Shown here piece by piece: positions 16,892-25,213 of a stretch of DNA of 64,000 bases. The notes under the pieces are model-generated. The model did not search any database. It saw only the letters and a program-made list of their open reading frames with translations, and was not told where the DNA came from. Origin of the DNA: Lachnospiraceae bacterium (GTDB lineage: Bacteria > Bacillota > Clostridia > Lachnospirales > Lachnospiraceae); the NCBI GenBank assembly GCA_017619635.1, contig JAFZRZ010000072.1, forward strand, positions 1-64,000. Reading direction: 5' to 3'. Both the position numbers and the translations under genes were made by a program. Position 1 is the stretch's first letter. Each line of letters starts with the position of its first letter.

Positions 16892-17572
16892 ATGAGCAGG
16901 ATCATATTTGAAGATGAATATGTGCTTGTAAGACCTTCTTTTGAAGAGGTTGAACTGCATAAGCACAGTTTTTTACATATCTTCTTTCTTGGAAATGAGA
17001 ATAGCTGTGATGAGTTATATATCGTAGGTTCAAACACTTATCATACAATGCCTTCCCTAGACAGAAGCAGGCTCATTCTTATGATAGATCCGACAACAAG
17101 ACTTGCTGATCATTTAAAGGAGTGCGTCCTGAAAGATGATGCTAGTCTGACCATAAGATATCAAAACCCACTTTGCTTATCAGATGATATGAGCGAGACT
17201 GCTCTGAACGTGAAAAAGTGGCTGACCGATAACGGGTATGATCATAGGAACGGACATGATGAGGCTGATGAGAGGATAGTAAAACTCATAAAGGAGATAA
17301 GAGAGTATAAACATTTTGAGGAGAAGATAAAGAACATAGCTGACGAATACCATTTATCAGAGAGCAGACTCTCACATTCATTCAGACAGTGCGCCGGCGT
17401 ATCTTTAAAAGGATACCTGAGTCTCAAACAGACAGAGTATGCATACAGACTCATACTTGACGGTATGTCGATAACCATGGCTTCCATGGAGGCGGGATTT
17501 TCCAGTCCTTCGCATCTGGCAGCAAAGTGCAAGAATGAAATGGGCATATCGATATCCGATGTCATAAGATAG
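16892..17572 (+). CDS. AraC-family transcriptional regulator
   Basis: 226 residues. The last 100 carry the double HTH of AraC/XylS proteins: IKNIADEYHLSESRLSHSFRQ and ITMASMEAGFSSPSHLAAKCK, with the usual G-x-S-x-x-x-x-x-F spacing. The N-terminal ~120 residues are a sensor region without a recognisable cupin signature. ATG (16892) lies 3 bp behind the serine hydrolase gene. Targets are unknown; a GCTTTA-N4-TAAAGC dyad lies 30 bp downstream of its stop. Confidence 0.83.
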   Translation: MSRIIFEDEYVLVRPSFEEVELHKHSFLHIFFLGNENSCDELYIVGSNTYHTMPSLDRSRLILMIDPTTRLADHLKECVLKDDASLTIRYQNPLCLSDDMSETALNVKKWLTDNGYDHRNGHDEADERIVKLIKEIREYKHFEEKIKNIADEYHLSESRLSHSFRQCAGVSLKGYLSLKQTEYAYRLILDGMSITMASMEAGFSSPSHLAAKCKNEMGISISDVIR

Positions 17573-17602
17573 CAGATTTTTGAAAGTTTCCTTATCTTTT
17601 TT

Positions 17603-17618
17603 GCTTTATATTTAAAGC
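17603..17618. promoter_or_regulatory. Dyad upstream of the transglutaminase-like gene
   Basis: GCTTTA (17603-17608) and TAAAGC (17613-17618) are perfect 6-bp arms around TATT, 22 bp before the next start codon. A weak TTGAAA lies at 17580. It could be an operator; no T-run of terminator type follows. Confidence 0.4.
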
Positions 17619-17639
17619 ATAAAAAGAAGGGAGACAAAA

Positions 17640-18341
17640 ATGGACGAGAGATATCTTAAAAAGACACCGATGCTCGATCATGATTCGGACACCATACAGG
17701 AACTCATAACGAAAAGAGGCTGGAATAAGCTTAATGAGTATGACCGTATCAGAGCCATCTATGAATTTGTCAGAGACGAGATAGAGTTCGGATACAATAT
17801 CGATGATGCGATACCGGCATCCGCAGTGTTAAAGGACGGATACGGACAGTGCAACACAAAGAGCACGCTTTTTATGGCACTCTTAAGAGCATGCGGCATA
17901 CCCTGCAGGATACATGGGTTCACGATTGACAAGAAACTGCAAAAAGGAGCAATGACAGGCTTTGTATACCGCAGTGCACCAGATAGTATCGTTCATACAT
18001 GGGCAGAGGTGCTGTTTGAAAACAGATGGTATCAGCTTGAGGCAGTGATCCTAGACAGAGATTATCTTAACGGATTAAGGGATAAGAATCCTGACTGCAC
18101 CGGAAGCTTTTGCGGATATGGTGTGGCAGTCAAAGATTTCAAAGAACCGGTCATAGATTTTGACAGGAATGATACCTATATACAGAGTGAAGGAATAAAC
18201 AGTGATCTTGGAGTGTTTGACAGTCCGGATGAGTTTTTTGCAAAGCATCCTCAAAAGATCGGAGTGATAAAAAAGGCGGCATTCAGGTTGTTTGGAAGAC
18301 ATCTGATGAACAGGAATGTAAAAAGAATAAGGAACATATGA
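17640..18341 (+). CDS. Transglutaminase-like (cysteine protease-fold) protein
   Basis: 233 residues. The papain-like triad of transglutaminase-core proteins is visible: C71 in YGQCNTKS, H119 in VHTWAEV, and an acidic residue in WYQLEAVILD. No signal peptide, so it acts inside the cell, as a peptidase or amide-exchanging enzyme on an unknown substrate. GGGAG precedes ATG 17640. It ends in a strong terminator and appears to be a single-gene unit or the tail of the AraC cassette. Confidence 0.8.
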   Translation: MDERYLKKTPMLDHDSDTIQELITKRGWNKLNEYDRIRAIYEFVRDEIEFGYNIDDAIPASAVLKDGYGQCNTKSTLFMALLRACGIPCRIHGFTIDKKLQKGAMTGFVYRSAPDSIVHTWAEVLFENRWYQLEAVILDRDYLNGLRDKNPDCTGSFCGYGVAVKDFKEPVIDFDRNDTYIQSEGINSDLGVFDSPDEFFAKHPQKIGVIKKAAFRLFGRHLMNRNVKRIRNI

Positions 18342-18343
18342 CA

Positions 18344-18370
18344 GCGGAGGTAAGATCCTCCGCCTTTTTT
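18344..18370 (+). terminator. Rho-independent terminator
   Basis: GCGGAGG (18344-18350), a six-base loop, CCTCCGC (18357-18363), then C and T6. It is a perfect 7-bp GC-rich stem three bases after the transglutaminase-like stop codon. Confidence 0.9.
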
Positions 18371-18371
18371 G

Positions 18372-18430
18372 TTGACAGATCCTAAGCAGAGTGATACTAT
18401 GTATCAAGCAGATATATCAAAATGATATAT
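18372..18430 (+). promoter_or_regulatory. padR-operon promoter with AT-rich operator
   Basis: TTGACA (18372-18377) and TACTAT (18395-18400) are 17 bp apart. ATATATCA (18412-18419) and TGATATAT (18423-18430) form an inverted repeat with 3-bp spacer at the start of the transcript, a fitting place for PadR binding. Confidence 0.7.
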
Positions 18431-18444
18431 TAGGGAGAAGGAAA

Positions 18445-18990
18445 ATGGCAAGAGAAAAGAAGATAGACATGGTGATACTCGGACTTTTGAGCCACGAGGA
18501 TCTGAGCGGATACGATATAAAAAAGCGAATCGATTCAATGATAAGTTTTTTCTGGAAGGGGAGTTTCGGAAACATATATCCGGCGTTAAAGGATATGGAA
18601 GAAGCGGGACTGGTCAACAGGATATCCGAATCCGATTCGGGACGCGAAAAGATAATCTATAAGATTACGGATAAAGGATCGGAGTCCTTGAAAGACTGGT
18701 TAAAGGACGAGCAGGCTGTCAATGAGATAAGATACGAGACACTTTTGAAACTCTTTTTCGGGGGTGCGCTGGATAAGGCTGTGAGCCTGGCAAACATAGA
18801 GCAGTTTGAGAATAAGGTAAAAGGGGACTTAAGGTTACTAAAAGGATATTGTGAGAATCTGAAAGAACATCTTGATAATGATGATCATATGTACTATTAT
18901 CTGACGGCTTCTTTTGGTGTGGAGACATATGAGGCATATCTTAAGTGGTGCATGAAAGCAAAGAAGATATTAAAAAACGGGGTGGTATAG
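18445..18990 (+). CDS. PadR-family transcriptional regulator
   Basis: 181 residues from ATG 18445 (GGGAGAAGG upstream; the earlier in-frame start at 18391 lies within the promoter). The N-terminal winged helix has the PadR pattern: ILGLLSHEDLSGYDIKKRI, GNIYPALKDMEEAGLV and KIIYKITDKG. The C-terminal part is the helical dimerisation domain of the long PadR type (Vir_act_alpha_C). It heads an operon with an Fe-S membrane protein and a flavodoxin, so it probably controls a redox function. Confidence 0.87.
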   Translation: MAREKKIDMVILGLLSHEDLSGYDIKKRIDSMISFFWKGSFGNIYPALKDMEEAGLVNRISESDSGREKIIYKITDKGSESLKDWLKDEQAVNEIRYETLLKLFFGGALDKAVSLANIEQFENKVKGDLRLLKGYCENLKEHLDNDDHMYYYLTASFGVETYEAYLKWCMKAKKILKNGVV

Positions 18991-18991
18991 A

Positions 18992-19729
18992 GTGAGACAG
19001 AAAATAAGAAAAGCAATGATCATCTTCTCATTTATCCTTTTCCCCGTGACCATATGGTACTTCTCGCCTTACCTTATCATACAGGCTGCAAGTGAGCACA
19101 TAATAAACGGAAGCTTCATAGTGTTCTTATCCATGCTGGTTTTGTCGGTTTTCTTCGGACGTGTATGGTGCGGGTATCTGTGCCCGGCGGGAGGCATACA
19201 GGAGTGTATGGCACTTTGCAATGACAGACCCGCAAAACAGAATAAAAGGGACAGGATAAAACTGGTCATCTGGTCTATCTGGATAATAGCTGTCATCGTG
19301 GTTTTTATCTTTGGGAAAAATGATGTCACGATAGATCCTTTTTACATGACAGACCATGGTATATCGGTATCGGATATAGGTAACTATGTTATATATTACG
19401 GGGTGGTATTTTTACTTGTTATCCCTGCTGTCGTTCACGGGAAAAGAGCATCATGTCATTATATCTGCTGGATGGCTCCTTTCATGATGATAGGAAGCCG
19501 TATAGGAAGAAAACTTAAGATACCACAGCTTCATATAAAAGCAGATAAGGATATGTGTGTGTACTGCAAAAGATGCAATAAGGTATGCCCCATGGGACTG
19601 GATGTTAATCAGATGGTCCTTAAAGAAGAAAATCACAGATGCAGTGAATGCATACAGTGCGGTGCATGTGTTGATGAATGTCCAAAGAAGGCGTTGAAAT
19701 ATGCGATGAGATGGGAGAAGAGATCATGA
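18992..19729 (+). CDS. NapH/MauN-like membrane ferredoxin
   Basis: 245 residues from GTG 18992. About four membrane helices carry the CGYLCP motif near residue 63 and a second related CHYICW near 158, the usual paired motifs of NapH/NosR/RdxA-type quinol-linked electron-transfer proteins. Two [4Fe-4S] ferredoxin motifs follow at the C-terminus: CVYCKRCNKVCP and CSECIQCGACVDECP. It would pass electrons across or along the membrane. The terminal partner is not in the window; the neighbouring flavodoxin could be donor or acceptor. It overlaps the next start codon. Confidence 0.85.
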   Translation: MRQKIRKAMIIFSFILFPVTIWYFSPYLIIQAASEHIINGSFIVFLSMLVLSVFFGRVWCGYLCPAGGIQECMALCNDRPAKQNKRDRIKLVIWSIWIIAVIVVFIFGKNDVTIDPFYMTDHGISVSDIGNYVIYYGVVFLLVIPAVVHGKRASCHYICWMAPFMMIGSRIGRKLKIPQLHIKADKDMCVYCKRCNKVCPMGLDVNQMVLKEENHRCSECIQCGACVDECPKKALKYAMRWEKRS

Positions 19730-20220
19730 AGAGTATAGTTGTATATTATTCAATGAACGGAAACTGTGAGATGGTCGCAGGAAAGACAGCGGAGCTCTTG
19801 GGTGCAGATATCCTGAGGATAGACCCGGTAAAGAGTTATCCCGATAAAGGTGCAAAAAAGTTCATATGGGGAGGAAAGAGCGCTGTCATGGGAGAGATGC
19901 CTCCTCTTAAGCCGTATGAGTTTGATGCGGATAAGTATGACTGTGTGATCATAGGCTTTCCCGTGTGGGCCAGCAATATCACACCACCCATTAGGACTTT
20001 TATTAAGGAGAATCTAAAGTCTCTTAAGGATAAGAAGATAGCATCATTTGCCTGTCAGGCGGGATCGGGAGCCGAGAAAGCCTTTGAAAGATTAAAGGAG
20101 GCTCTTGGAACGGATAAGCTTGATGCCACCCTTATCCTTATAGATCCAAAGACAAGACAGAACGGTGAAAATGAGAATAAGATAAGAGAATTTGTTAACA
20201 GTATTGAGGCGCTCCTTTGA
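19726..20220 (+). CDS. Flavodoxin
   Basis: 164 residues from ATG 19726, overlapping the previous stop. The FMN phosphate-binding loop YYSMNGNCEMVA is at the N-terminus (in place of the usual S/TxTGNT), followed by VIIGFPVWASNITPPIRTF, the second FMN contact loop of NAD(P)H-oxidoreductase-like flavodoxins. It is a small electron carrier. Its tight coupling with the membrane ferredoxin suggests they exchange electrons. The stop codon is within the terminator stem. Confidence 0.87.
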   Translation: MKSIVVYYSMNGNCEMVAGKTAELLGADILRIDPVKSYPDKGAKKFIWGGKSAVMGEMPPLKPYEFDADKYDCVIIGFPVWASNITPPIRTFIKENLKSLKDKKIASFACQAGSGAEKAFERLKEALGTDKLDATLILIDPKTRQNGENENKIREFVNSIEALL

Positions 20221-20238
20221 CGGGAGCGCTATTTTTGA
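20209..20238 (+). terminator. Rho-independent terminator overlapping the flavodoxin stop codon
   Basis: GCGCTCC (20209-20215) pairs with GGAGCGC (20223-20229) over a seven-base loop, then TATTTTTG. The stop codon TGA lies in the loop. Confidence 0.85.
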
Positions 20239-20250
20239 GCATCAAAAACT

Positions 20251-20297
20251 GCAACTTAGGTCCTCCTTTTGGCAACATACGTATCAGCATATTGAAT
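20251..20297 (+). promoter_or_regulatory. Tandem LytTR-type binding sites and promoter of the ABC-LytTR operon
   Basis: GCAACTTA (20251-20258) and GCAACATA (20272-20279) are direct repeats whose starts are 21 bp apart, two helical turns, the spacing used by dimeric LytTR regulators. A possible -35 TTGAAT follows at 20292-20297; the -10 (GATAGG near 20313) is poor, as expected for an activated promoter. Confidence 0.65.
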
Positions 20298-20346
20298 GGA
20301 TTAATCCTTTCTGATAGGTTTGCATCATAGACAGGAGGAAATCAAA

Positions 20347-21189
20347 ATGATCAGATGTAAGGACATACATAAAAGTTTTGGCGAAAAGGAAGTTTTAAAG
20401 GGGATAAGTTTTGATATACCTAACGGGAAGATCTTCGGACTGCTCGGACCGTCGGGAGCGGGAAAGACCACGTTGATAAAAATACTCACGGGGCAGTTGG
20501 ATTTTGAAAAAGGGGAAGCGTACATATTAAACAAGGATGTATCAAAACTTACCGGAGAAGACAAAGCAGATATCGGTATAATGATGGATCAGTTCGGGGT
20601 GTATGAGAGACTGTCCTGCATGGATAACCTTAAGATATTTGCAGATATATATGGTATACCAAAAAGCCGTATCATAGAGACATTAGCTTTAGTTGGACTT
20701 GAGGATGCGATAAACAAGGCAGCATCAGATCTCTCAAAGGGAATGAGGGTTAGATTACAGCTTGCCAGAGTCTTTTTAAACACACCAAGTATACTGTTTT
20801 TGGATGAACCCACAACAGGACTTGATCCGATGACACAAAAACTCATCCATAAGATCATACTTGATAAGAAGGAAAGCGGGTGTACGATCTTTTTAACGAC
20901 CCACAACATGGAAGAGGCAGCCAAACTGTGTGATGAGGTGGCACTGCTTAATGAAGGAGTTATAGTTGACAGCGGCAGTCCAAAAGATATCTGCAGAAGA
21001 TACAATCATCAGAAAAAGATACTTATCCATCTCACATCGGGAAAAGATATGGAGTTTACACATGACGGGAAATGCGCTGAACAGATATGCAGACTGATGG
21101 AGGACGGAAAGATAGAGACCATACATTCATCGGAACCGAACCTGGAGACTGTATTTCTTGAACTTACAGGAAGAAAGCTGGAGGACTGA
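20347..21189 (+). CDS. ABC transporter ATP-binding protein
   Basis: 280 residues from ATG 20347 (AGGAGG at 20333). Walker A GPSGAGKTT is near 38-46, the signature reads LSKGMRVRL instead of LSGGQ, Walker B is ILFLDEPTTGLDP, and the switch His lies in TTHNMEEA. The C-terminal 60 residues are an extension seen in ABC-2 exporters. It powers the following ABC-2 permease. Closest functional type is the bacitracin/bacteriocin-resistance or drug exporter class; substrate unknown. Confidence 0.88.
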   Translation: MIRCKDIHKSFGEKEVLKGISFDIPNGKIFGLLGPSGAGKTTLIKILTGQLDFEKGEAYILNKDVSKLTGEDKADIGIMMDQFGVYERLSCMDNLKIFADIYGIPKSRIIETLALVGLEDAINKAASDLSKGMRVRLQLARVFLNTPSILFLDEPTTGLDPMTQKLIHKIILDKKESGCTIFLTTHNMEEAAKLCDEVALLNEGVIVDSGSPKDICRRYNHQKKILIHLTSGKDMEFTHDGKCAEQICRLMEDGKIETIHSSEPNLETVFLELTGRKLED

Positions 21190-21191
21190 AA

Positions 21192-21878
21192 ATGAAAAAC
21201 ATTCTAATAATCATAAAAAAAGAAATAAAAGACACGTTGAAGAACAAGGCGGTTTTTCTTCAGTTTGTGATAATGCCGGTTTTGACTCTTATCATGGAGA
21301 ATGCAATAAATGTGGAAGGTATGCCTGAATTATATTTCATGAAGATGTTTTCGATCATGTTCATCGGAATGGCACCCCTTGCAGCGTGTGCAGCCATCAT
21401 ATCAGAGGAAAAGGAAAAGAATACATTAAGAGTCCTTATGATGTCTAACGTAAAACCATGGCAGTATCTTATCGGGATCGGAGTTTACGTTTGGATCATC
21501 TGCATGTGCGGTGCGGCTGTTATGTCAATAGGTCTTAAGGGAAAGGATGTGTTGATCTATCTTTCAGTTATGGGAGTGGGATTTGCTATCTCAATACTGA
21601 TTGGCAGCTGTGTCGGAATATATGCAAAGAACCAGATGGTGGCCACCTCTCTGTATATGCCTGTATTCATGGTTCTTGCATTCTTGCCGATGCTTGCACT
21701 GTTTAATGAGACGATTAAAAAGGTTTCAAAGATATTTTATACACAGCAGATAAGGATGATACTGGATGATATGTCATTTGACGGTATTACCTATCAGAGT
21801 GCTATAATAGTATCTGTAAATACAGCACTTGCAATAGCATTATTCTTCCTCATCTTTAAGAAAAAAGGACTGGAATAG
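21192..21878 (+). CDS. ABC-2 type permease
   Basis: 228 residues with six hydrophobic segments and the typical ABC-2 start (an N-terminal IKKEIKDTLKNKAVF amphipathic stretch before helix 1), and an EEKEKNTLRVLM loop between helices 2 and 3, which is the coupling-helix signature EEKE..TLE.L. It is two bases behind the ATPase gene and directly adjoins the LytTR gene. Confidence 0.87.
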   Translation: MKNILIIIKKEIKDTLKNKAVFLQFVIMPVLTLIMENAINVEGMPELYFMKMFSIMFIGMAPLAACAAIISEEKEKNTLRVLMMSNVKPWQYLIGIGVYVWIICMCGAAVMSIGLKGKDVLIYLSVMGVGFAISILIGSCVGIYAKNQMVATSLYMPVFMVLAFLPMLALFNETIKKVSKIFYTQQIRMILDDMSFDGITYQSAIIVSVNTALAIALFFLIFKKKGLE

Positions 21879-22319
21879 ATGAAAGTTGAGATAGATATTG
21901 ATGAAAAGTATACAGATACCGGCGTTGTGATCCATGCTCCCAGGCTGACTCAGGATATCGAGAAGATGGTCGCTATGATGAGAATGCTGAACATGCAGAT
22001 CGCTGTAACGAAAAAAGACGAGACATTTCTTCTCGAAACGGATAAGATTTTGTATATTGAGGCGATAGACAGGAAGACCTTTGTCTATACCGAGGATGAT
22101 ATGTATGAGTCACAGCTTAAACTCTATGAGATAGAACAGGAACTCTATGAACATGATTTTTTGCGTATCAGCAAGCAGGGGATCGTGAATCTTAAAATGA
22201 TAAAGAGTTTGAAAGCTGATATCGACAGGAAGATAAAGGTGACCTTGAAAAACGGTGAGCAGATCCTGGTCTCACGAATGTACTCGGATGATCTTCGCAG
22301 AAAGCTGGGGTTGAAATAA
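21879..22319 (+). CDS. LytTR-domain DNA-binding protein without receiver domain
   Basis: 146 residues. The last ~100 form the LytTR fold, with the motifs ILYIEAIDRKTFVYT, HDFLRISKQGIVNLKMI and ILVSRMYSDDLR. The N-terminal 45 residues are short, not a CheY-like receiver, so control is not by phosphorylation. The gene overlaps a DUF3021 membrane protein, the arrangement of LytTR regulatory systems in which a membrane partner holds the regulator inactive. Matching direct repeats lie upstream of the operon. Confidence 0.87.
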   Translation: MKVEIDIDEKYTDTGVVIHAPRLTQDIEKMVAMMRMLNMQIAVTKKDETFLLETDKILYIEAIDRKTFVYTEDDMYESQLKLYEIEQELYEHDFLRISKQGIVNLKMIKSLKADIDRKIKVTLKNGEQILVSRMYSDDLRRKLGLK

Positions 22320-22792
22320 TGGAAGAGAAGAAAAGCATATTTAACTATATAAGTCAGACATTTGCCACATACGGGATAATGGTCGTTATTTTCATGATAT
22401 TCAGTTTGCTGGTAGGAGAGAGCACAGCAGGATATTCTGAACTGTTCATCTTGGGAAAGGATGGCCTTTCACTTGCAACTTTGTCAGAACTGTTGTTGCT
22501 TGCTGTCATTATAACGATCCTTAGGAATGTGTTTCTTACTGATCTTATGATCAAGAACATGAGCATTATTGCAAGAAACCTACTGTTTCTTATCACCGTT
22601 CTAATAGTCATCATCATAATAATACTTGTCTTTACATGGTTTCCTGCTGACAGTCTTATGGCATGGATCGGTTTTATCATATGTTATCTGATAAGCATGG
22701 GTATAAGTATCCTTGTTATACGACTTAAGGAAAACACAGAGAACAAAAGAATGCAGAGTGCTCTGGAAAAATACAATCAGAGAGAATCATGA
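22319..22792 (+). CDS. DUF3021-family membrane protein
   Basis: 157 residues with four hydrophobic segments (about 15-32, 50-68, 86-106, 115-135) and a charged C-terminus, as in DUF3021. Its start overlaps the LytTR stop (TAATG). By analogy with LytTR regulatory systems of streptococci it is probably the membrane inhibitor/sensor of the LytTR protein. The signal is unknown; the ABC exporter substrate is a candidate. Confidence 0.8.
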   Translation: MEEKKSIFNYISQTFATYGIMVVIFMIFSLLVGESTAGYSELFILGKDGLSLATLSELLLLAVIITILRNVFLTDLMIKNMSIIARNLLFLITVLIVIIIIILVFTWFPADSLMAWIGFIICYLISMGISILVIRLKENTENKRMQSALEKYNQRES

Positions 22793-22824
22793 TCTTTACA
22801 CCTGCAGGGAGAGAGTTGGACATT

Positions 22825-23241
22825 ATGGATCTTAAGAAGATAGAGGAGTTTATTGATAAACAGAAAGTGAGTTTTGTCTGTTCCATAGATGATGAGAATT
22901 ATCCGAATGTAAAGGCAATGCTAAAGCCAAGAAAGAGGATAGGGTTAAAAGAGTTTTATTTTTCTACCAATACATCATCGATGAGAGTGAAGCAGTATAT
23001 GGACAATCCTAATGCCAGTATCTACTTTTATCATAAAGGACTCATCAGATATGAAGGTGTTATGTTAAAAGGAAAAATGGAGGTTCTGACTGATCAGGAA
23101 ACAAAGAACATGATCTGGAGAAAGGGTGACACCATGTTTTATAAAGAGGGCGTGACCGATCCGGATTATTGTGTCTTAAGATTCAGCGCAACAGGCGGAA
23201 GGCATTACTGCGATCTTAAAACAGAGAGTTTTGTTATCTGA
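22825..23241 (+). CDS. Pyridoxamine 5'-phosphate oxidase-like flavin-binding protein
   Basis: 138 residues from ATG 22825; an ATG at 22789 overlapping the previous stop would add 12 residues and cannot be excluded. The split-barrel signature FVCSIDDENYPNVKAML, then FYFSTNTSSMRVKQYMDNP and ASIYFYHKG, is that of the small PNPOx-like/general-stress-protein-26-like group. These bind FMN, F420 or heme, but the cofactor is not evident. It is immediately downstream of the LytTR operon and may be its last gene. Confidence 0.8.
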   Translation: MDLKKIEEFIDKQKVSFVCSIDDENYPNVKAMLKPRKRIGLKEFYFSTNTSSMRVKQYMDNPNASIYFYHKGLIRYEGVMLKGKMEVLTDQETKNMIWRKGDTMFYKEGVTDPDYCVLRFSATGGRHYCDLKTESFVI

Positions 23242-23317
23242 CAAAACTAAAAACAGGATAAATATTTTTAAAAGTCTGCACACTAGATTTTAGGTAAAAG
23301 ATCTACGGGGGAAGAAT

Positions 23318-24349
23318 ATGATCAAAAAAGAGAAACCGGCATTAAGTGAATATACAAATGGAAGATTTGTGGGAACAAGTTATGCCTGTATTGATGGATC
23401 AGGCAGCATCATAACCGCATATGACGGGTTTGCTGATAAGGAAAACGATATTAAAGTGGATGAAAACACGATATTTCCCGCCTGTTCCATTTCAAAGTTT
23501 ATCACTGCCTTATGTGTGATGATCGAAAATGATAAGGGAGTGATAGATATAGATAAACCTGTCAATCTCTATCTTACCGGGTGGAAACTCTTAACACCTG
23601 AAGGAAATGAGAGTGATGCAACCGTACGTTCCCTGTTGTGTCATGTGGCGGGAGTCGTTGACGGAGAAGACGGTTTCTACGGACTTAGAAGGACCGATCC
23701 CATTGTCAGCCTTATTGATATACTTGAAGGCAAAAGTTCATATAATGACAGGCCTGCACGTGCCGAGAGACAACAGGGAGAAGAGTTTGAATACTCCGAT
23801 GTCGGATACTGTGTTTTACAGCTTATGCTCGAAGAGATAACAAAGAAGCCTTATGAAGATATCGCAAAGGCATATATTTTTGATCCTTTGAACCTGAAAC
23901 ACACATTTTTTGCTTCAGTCGATAATGTTAAACACTATGAGAAGAACAATGTGATGGCGTTAGGCTATGATGACAACGGAAGCCTGATCCCCGGGAAATA
24001 TCCGCAGGTTCCGGATTTGGCAGCATCAGGTCTGTGGTCTACTCCAACAGAACTTTTGATGATAGCCAGGGAATTTGTTAATGCCTGTAAGGGAAACAGT
24101 TCTCTTTTAACGAAAGAATCTGCGCTCGAGATGATAAGACCTCATGAGAAATTTTCATGGACCGGACTGGGCGTGTTCATGGGTGGCGAAAACGAGATCG
24201 TATCACAAGGCTGGGGAGAGAACGGACAGAGTATGTTAAAGTTAAATTACAGCACTGGAGAGACAGCTGTTGTAATGACCAACCAGAATCCGGGAGTTGA
24301 TCAAAAGGAATCGGGTATCGAGGCACTTGTGAACGAAAGTTTTACTTAA
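23318..24349 (+). CDS. Serine hydrolase of the beta-lactamase/PBP fold (third copy)
   Basis: 343 residues. SISK at 57-60 gives the nucleophile. The second motif reads YSD (Y159-D161) instead of YxN, a change seen in some esterases and peptidases of the fold. The C-terminal triad position reads GWGENG. No signal peptide. ATG follows GGGGGAAGAAT. It is a single-gene unit as far as visible. A beta-lactamase role is not indicated. Confidence 0.78.
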   Translation: MIKKEKPALSEYTNGRFVGTSYACIDGSGSIITAYDGFADKENDIKVDENTIFPACSISKFITALCVMIENDKGVIDIDKPVNLYLTGWKLLTPEGNESDATVRSLLCHVAGVVDGEDGFYGLRRTDPIVSLIDILEGKSSYNDRPARAERQQGEEFEYSDVGYCVLQLMLEEITKKPYEDIAKAYIFDPLNLKHTFFASVDNVKHYEKNNVMALGYDDNGSLIPGKYPQVPDLAASGLWSTPTELLMIAREFVNACKGNSSLLTKESALEMIRPHEKFSWTGLGVFMGGENEIVSQGWGENGQSMLKLNYSTGETAVVMTNQNPGVDQKESGIEALVNESFT

Positions 24350-24378
24350 GGTGTGACTTTTGAAATATATATACATTA

Positions 24379-25173
24379 ATGGATGAAACAAAAATGAAAA
24401 GGAAAAACAAAATCCTGATAATAATAGCGATCGTTTTGGGCACACCGTTTCTTGCGATCGTTATTGTTTTTGCGATGGCAAAGTATAATAATCCGGGAGT
24501 ATCCGTAAAAGATATATATGATTATGCGGTCTCGAATGCTTCAAATAAGATCGCTGCGCGGTCAGATAAACAAAAAACAGATAAGAAACAATCTGTGCCT
24601 GATACGGGACTTAGCAGAGATATTGAGGCAGAAAAGATCGGACTGATAGGAAAACATGTATATTATTCAGAGAACAGTCTTTTTTCTGAAAAGAGGAGCG
24701 AGGAACAGAACGCATCTATCAGAGAATACATAGAATCCCTTGATAAAAACTTGAATGAGGATGTGTATATCACAAGCTGCATGTATTATCCTTCCACTGA
24801 GAGGATAGATATCTCCGCAAGCGCATATGTGAACGGTGTGGTATTAAGCTATTTTCCATATAAGGCAAGTACCGAAGATGACGATGGAATGGTTCAGAAG
24901 TTTTCACGTATGGTAAGGCCCGATATCGACACATCTGATCTTAAGGATCCTGAGGAGCTGATCGCTGATGTCAAAGCTTTTGCACTTCAGAATACAGATG
25001 ATATGTGCATGGACAGGGGCGATGCGATCTACGGAACATATCTTTTAAAGTACGACATGGAAACGGAAAGTCTGTTTTATGAGTATACTCTTAATCGGTG
25101 GAGTTACGTGAATGTTGATGCAAAAACAGGAGAGATAACCGGCTGGAATTTTTATGATGGCGTGGTTTACTAG
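24379..25173 (+). CDS. Membrane-anchored extracytoplasmic protein, PepSY-like tail
   Basis: 264 residues. A Lys/Arg-rich N-terminus and one hydrophobic segment (about 13-34) form an uncleaved anchor. A low-complexity Lys/Gln/Ser linker and a ~170-residue soluble domain follow. The end, YVNVDAKTGEITGW, resembles the last strand of PepSY-type domains. No enzymatic motif is visible. ATG 24379 or 24394 could be the start; neither has a strong ribosome site. Function unknown. Confidence 0.6.
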   Translation: MDETKMKRKNKILIIIAIVLGTPFLAIVIVFAMAKYNNPGVSVKDIYDYAVSNASNKIAARSDKQKTDKKQSVPDTGLSRDIEAEKIGLIGKHVYYSENSLFSEKRSEEQNASIREYIESLDKNLNEDVYITSCMYYPSTERIDISASAYVNGVVLSYFPYKASTEDDDGMVQKFSRMVRPDIDTSDLKDPEELIADVKAFALQNTDDMCMDRGDAIYGTYLLKYDMETESLFYEYTLNRWSYVNVDAKTGEITGWNFYDGVVY

Positions 25174-25213
25174 GCTAAAGCTTTTTCGTAAATGTTATGA
25201 TAAAGGAGCATGA

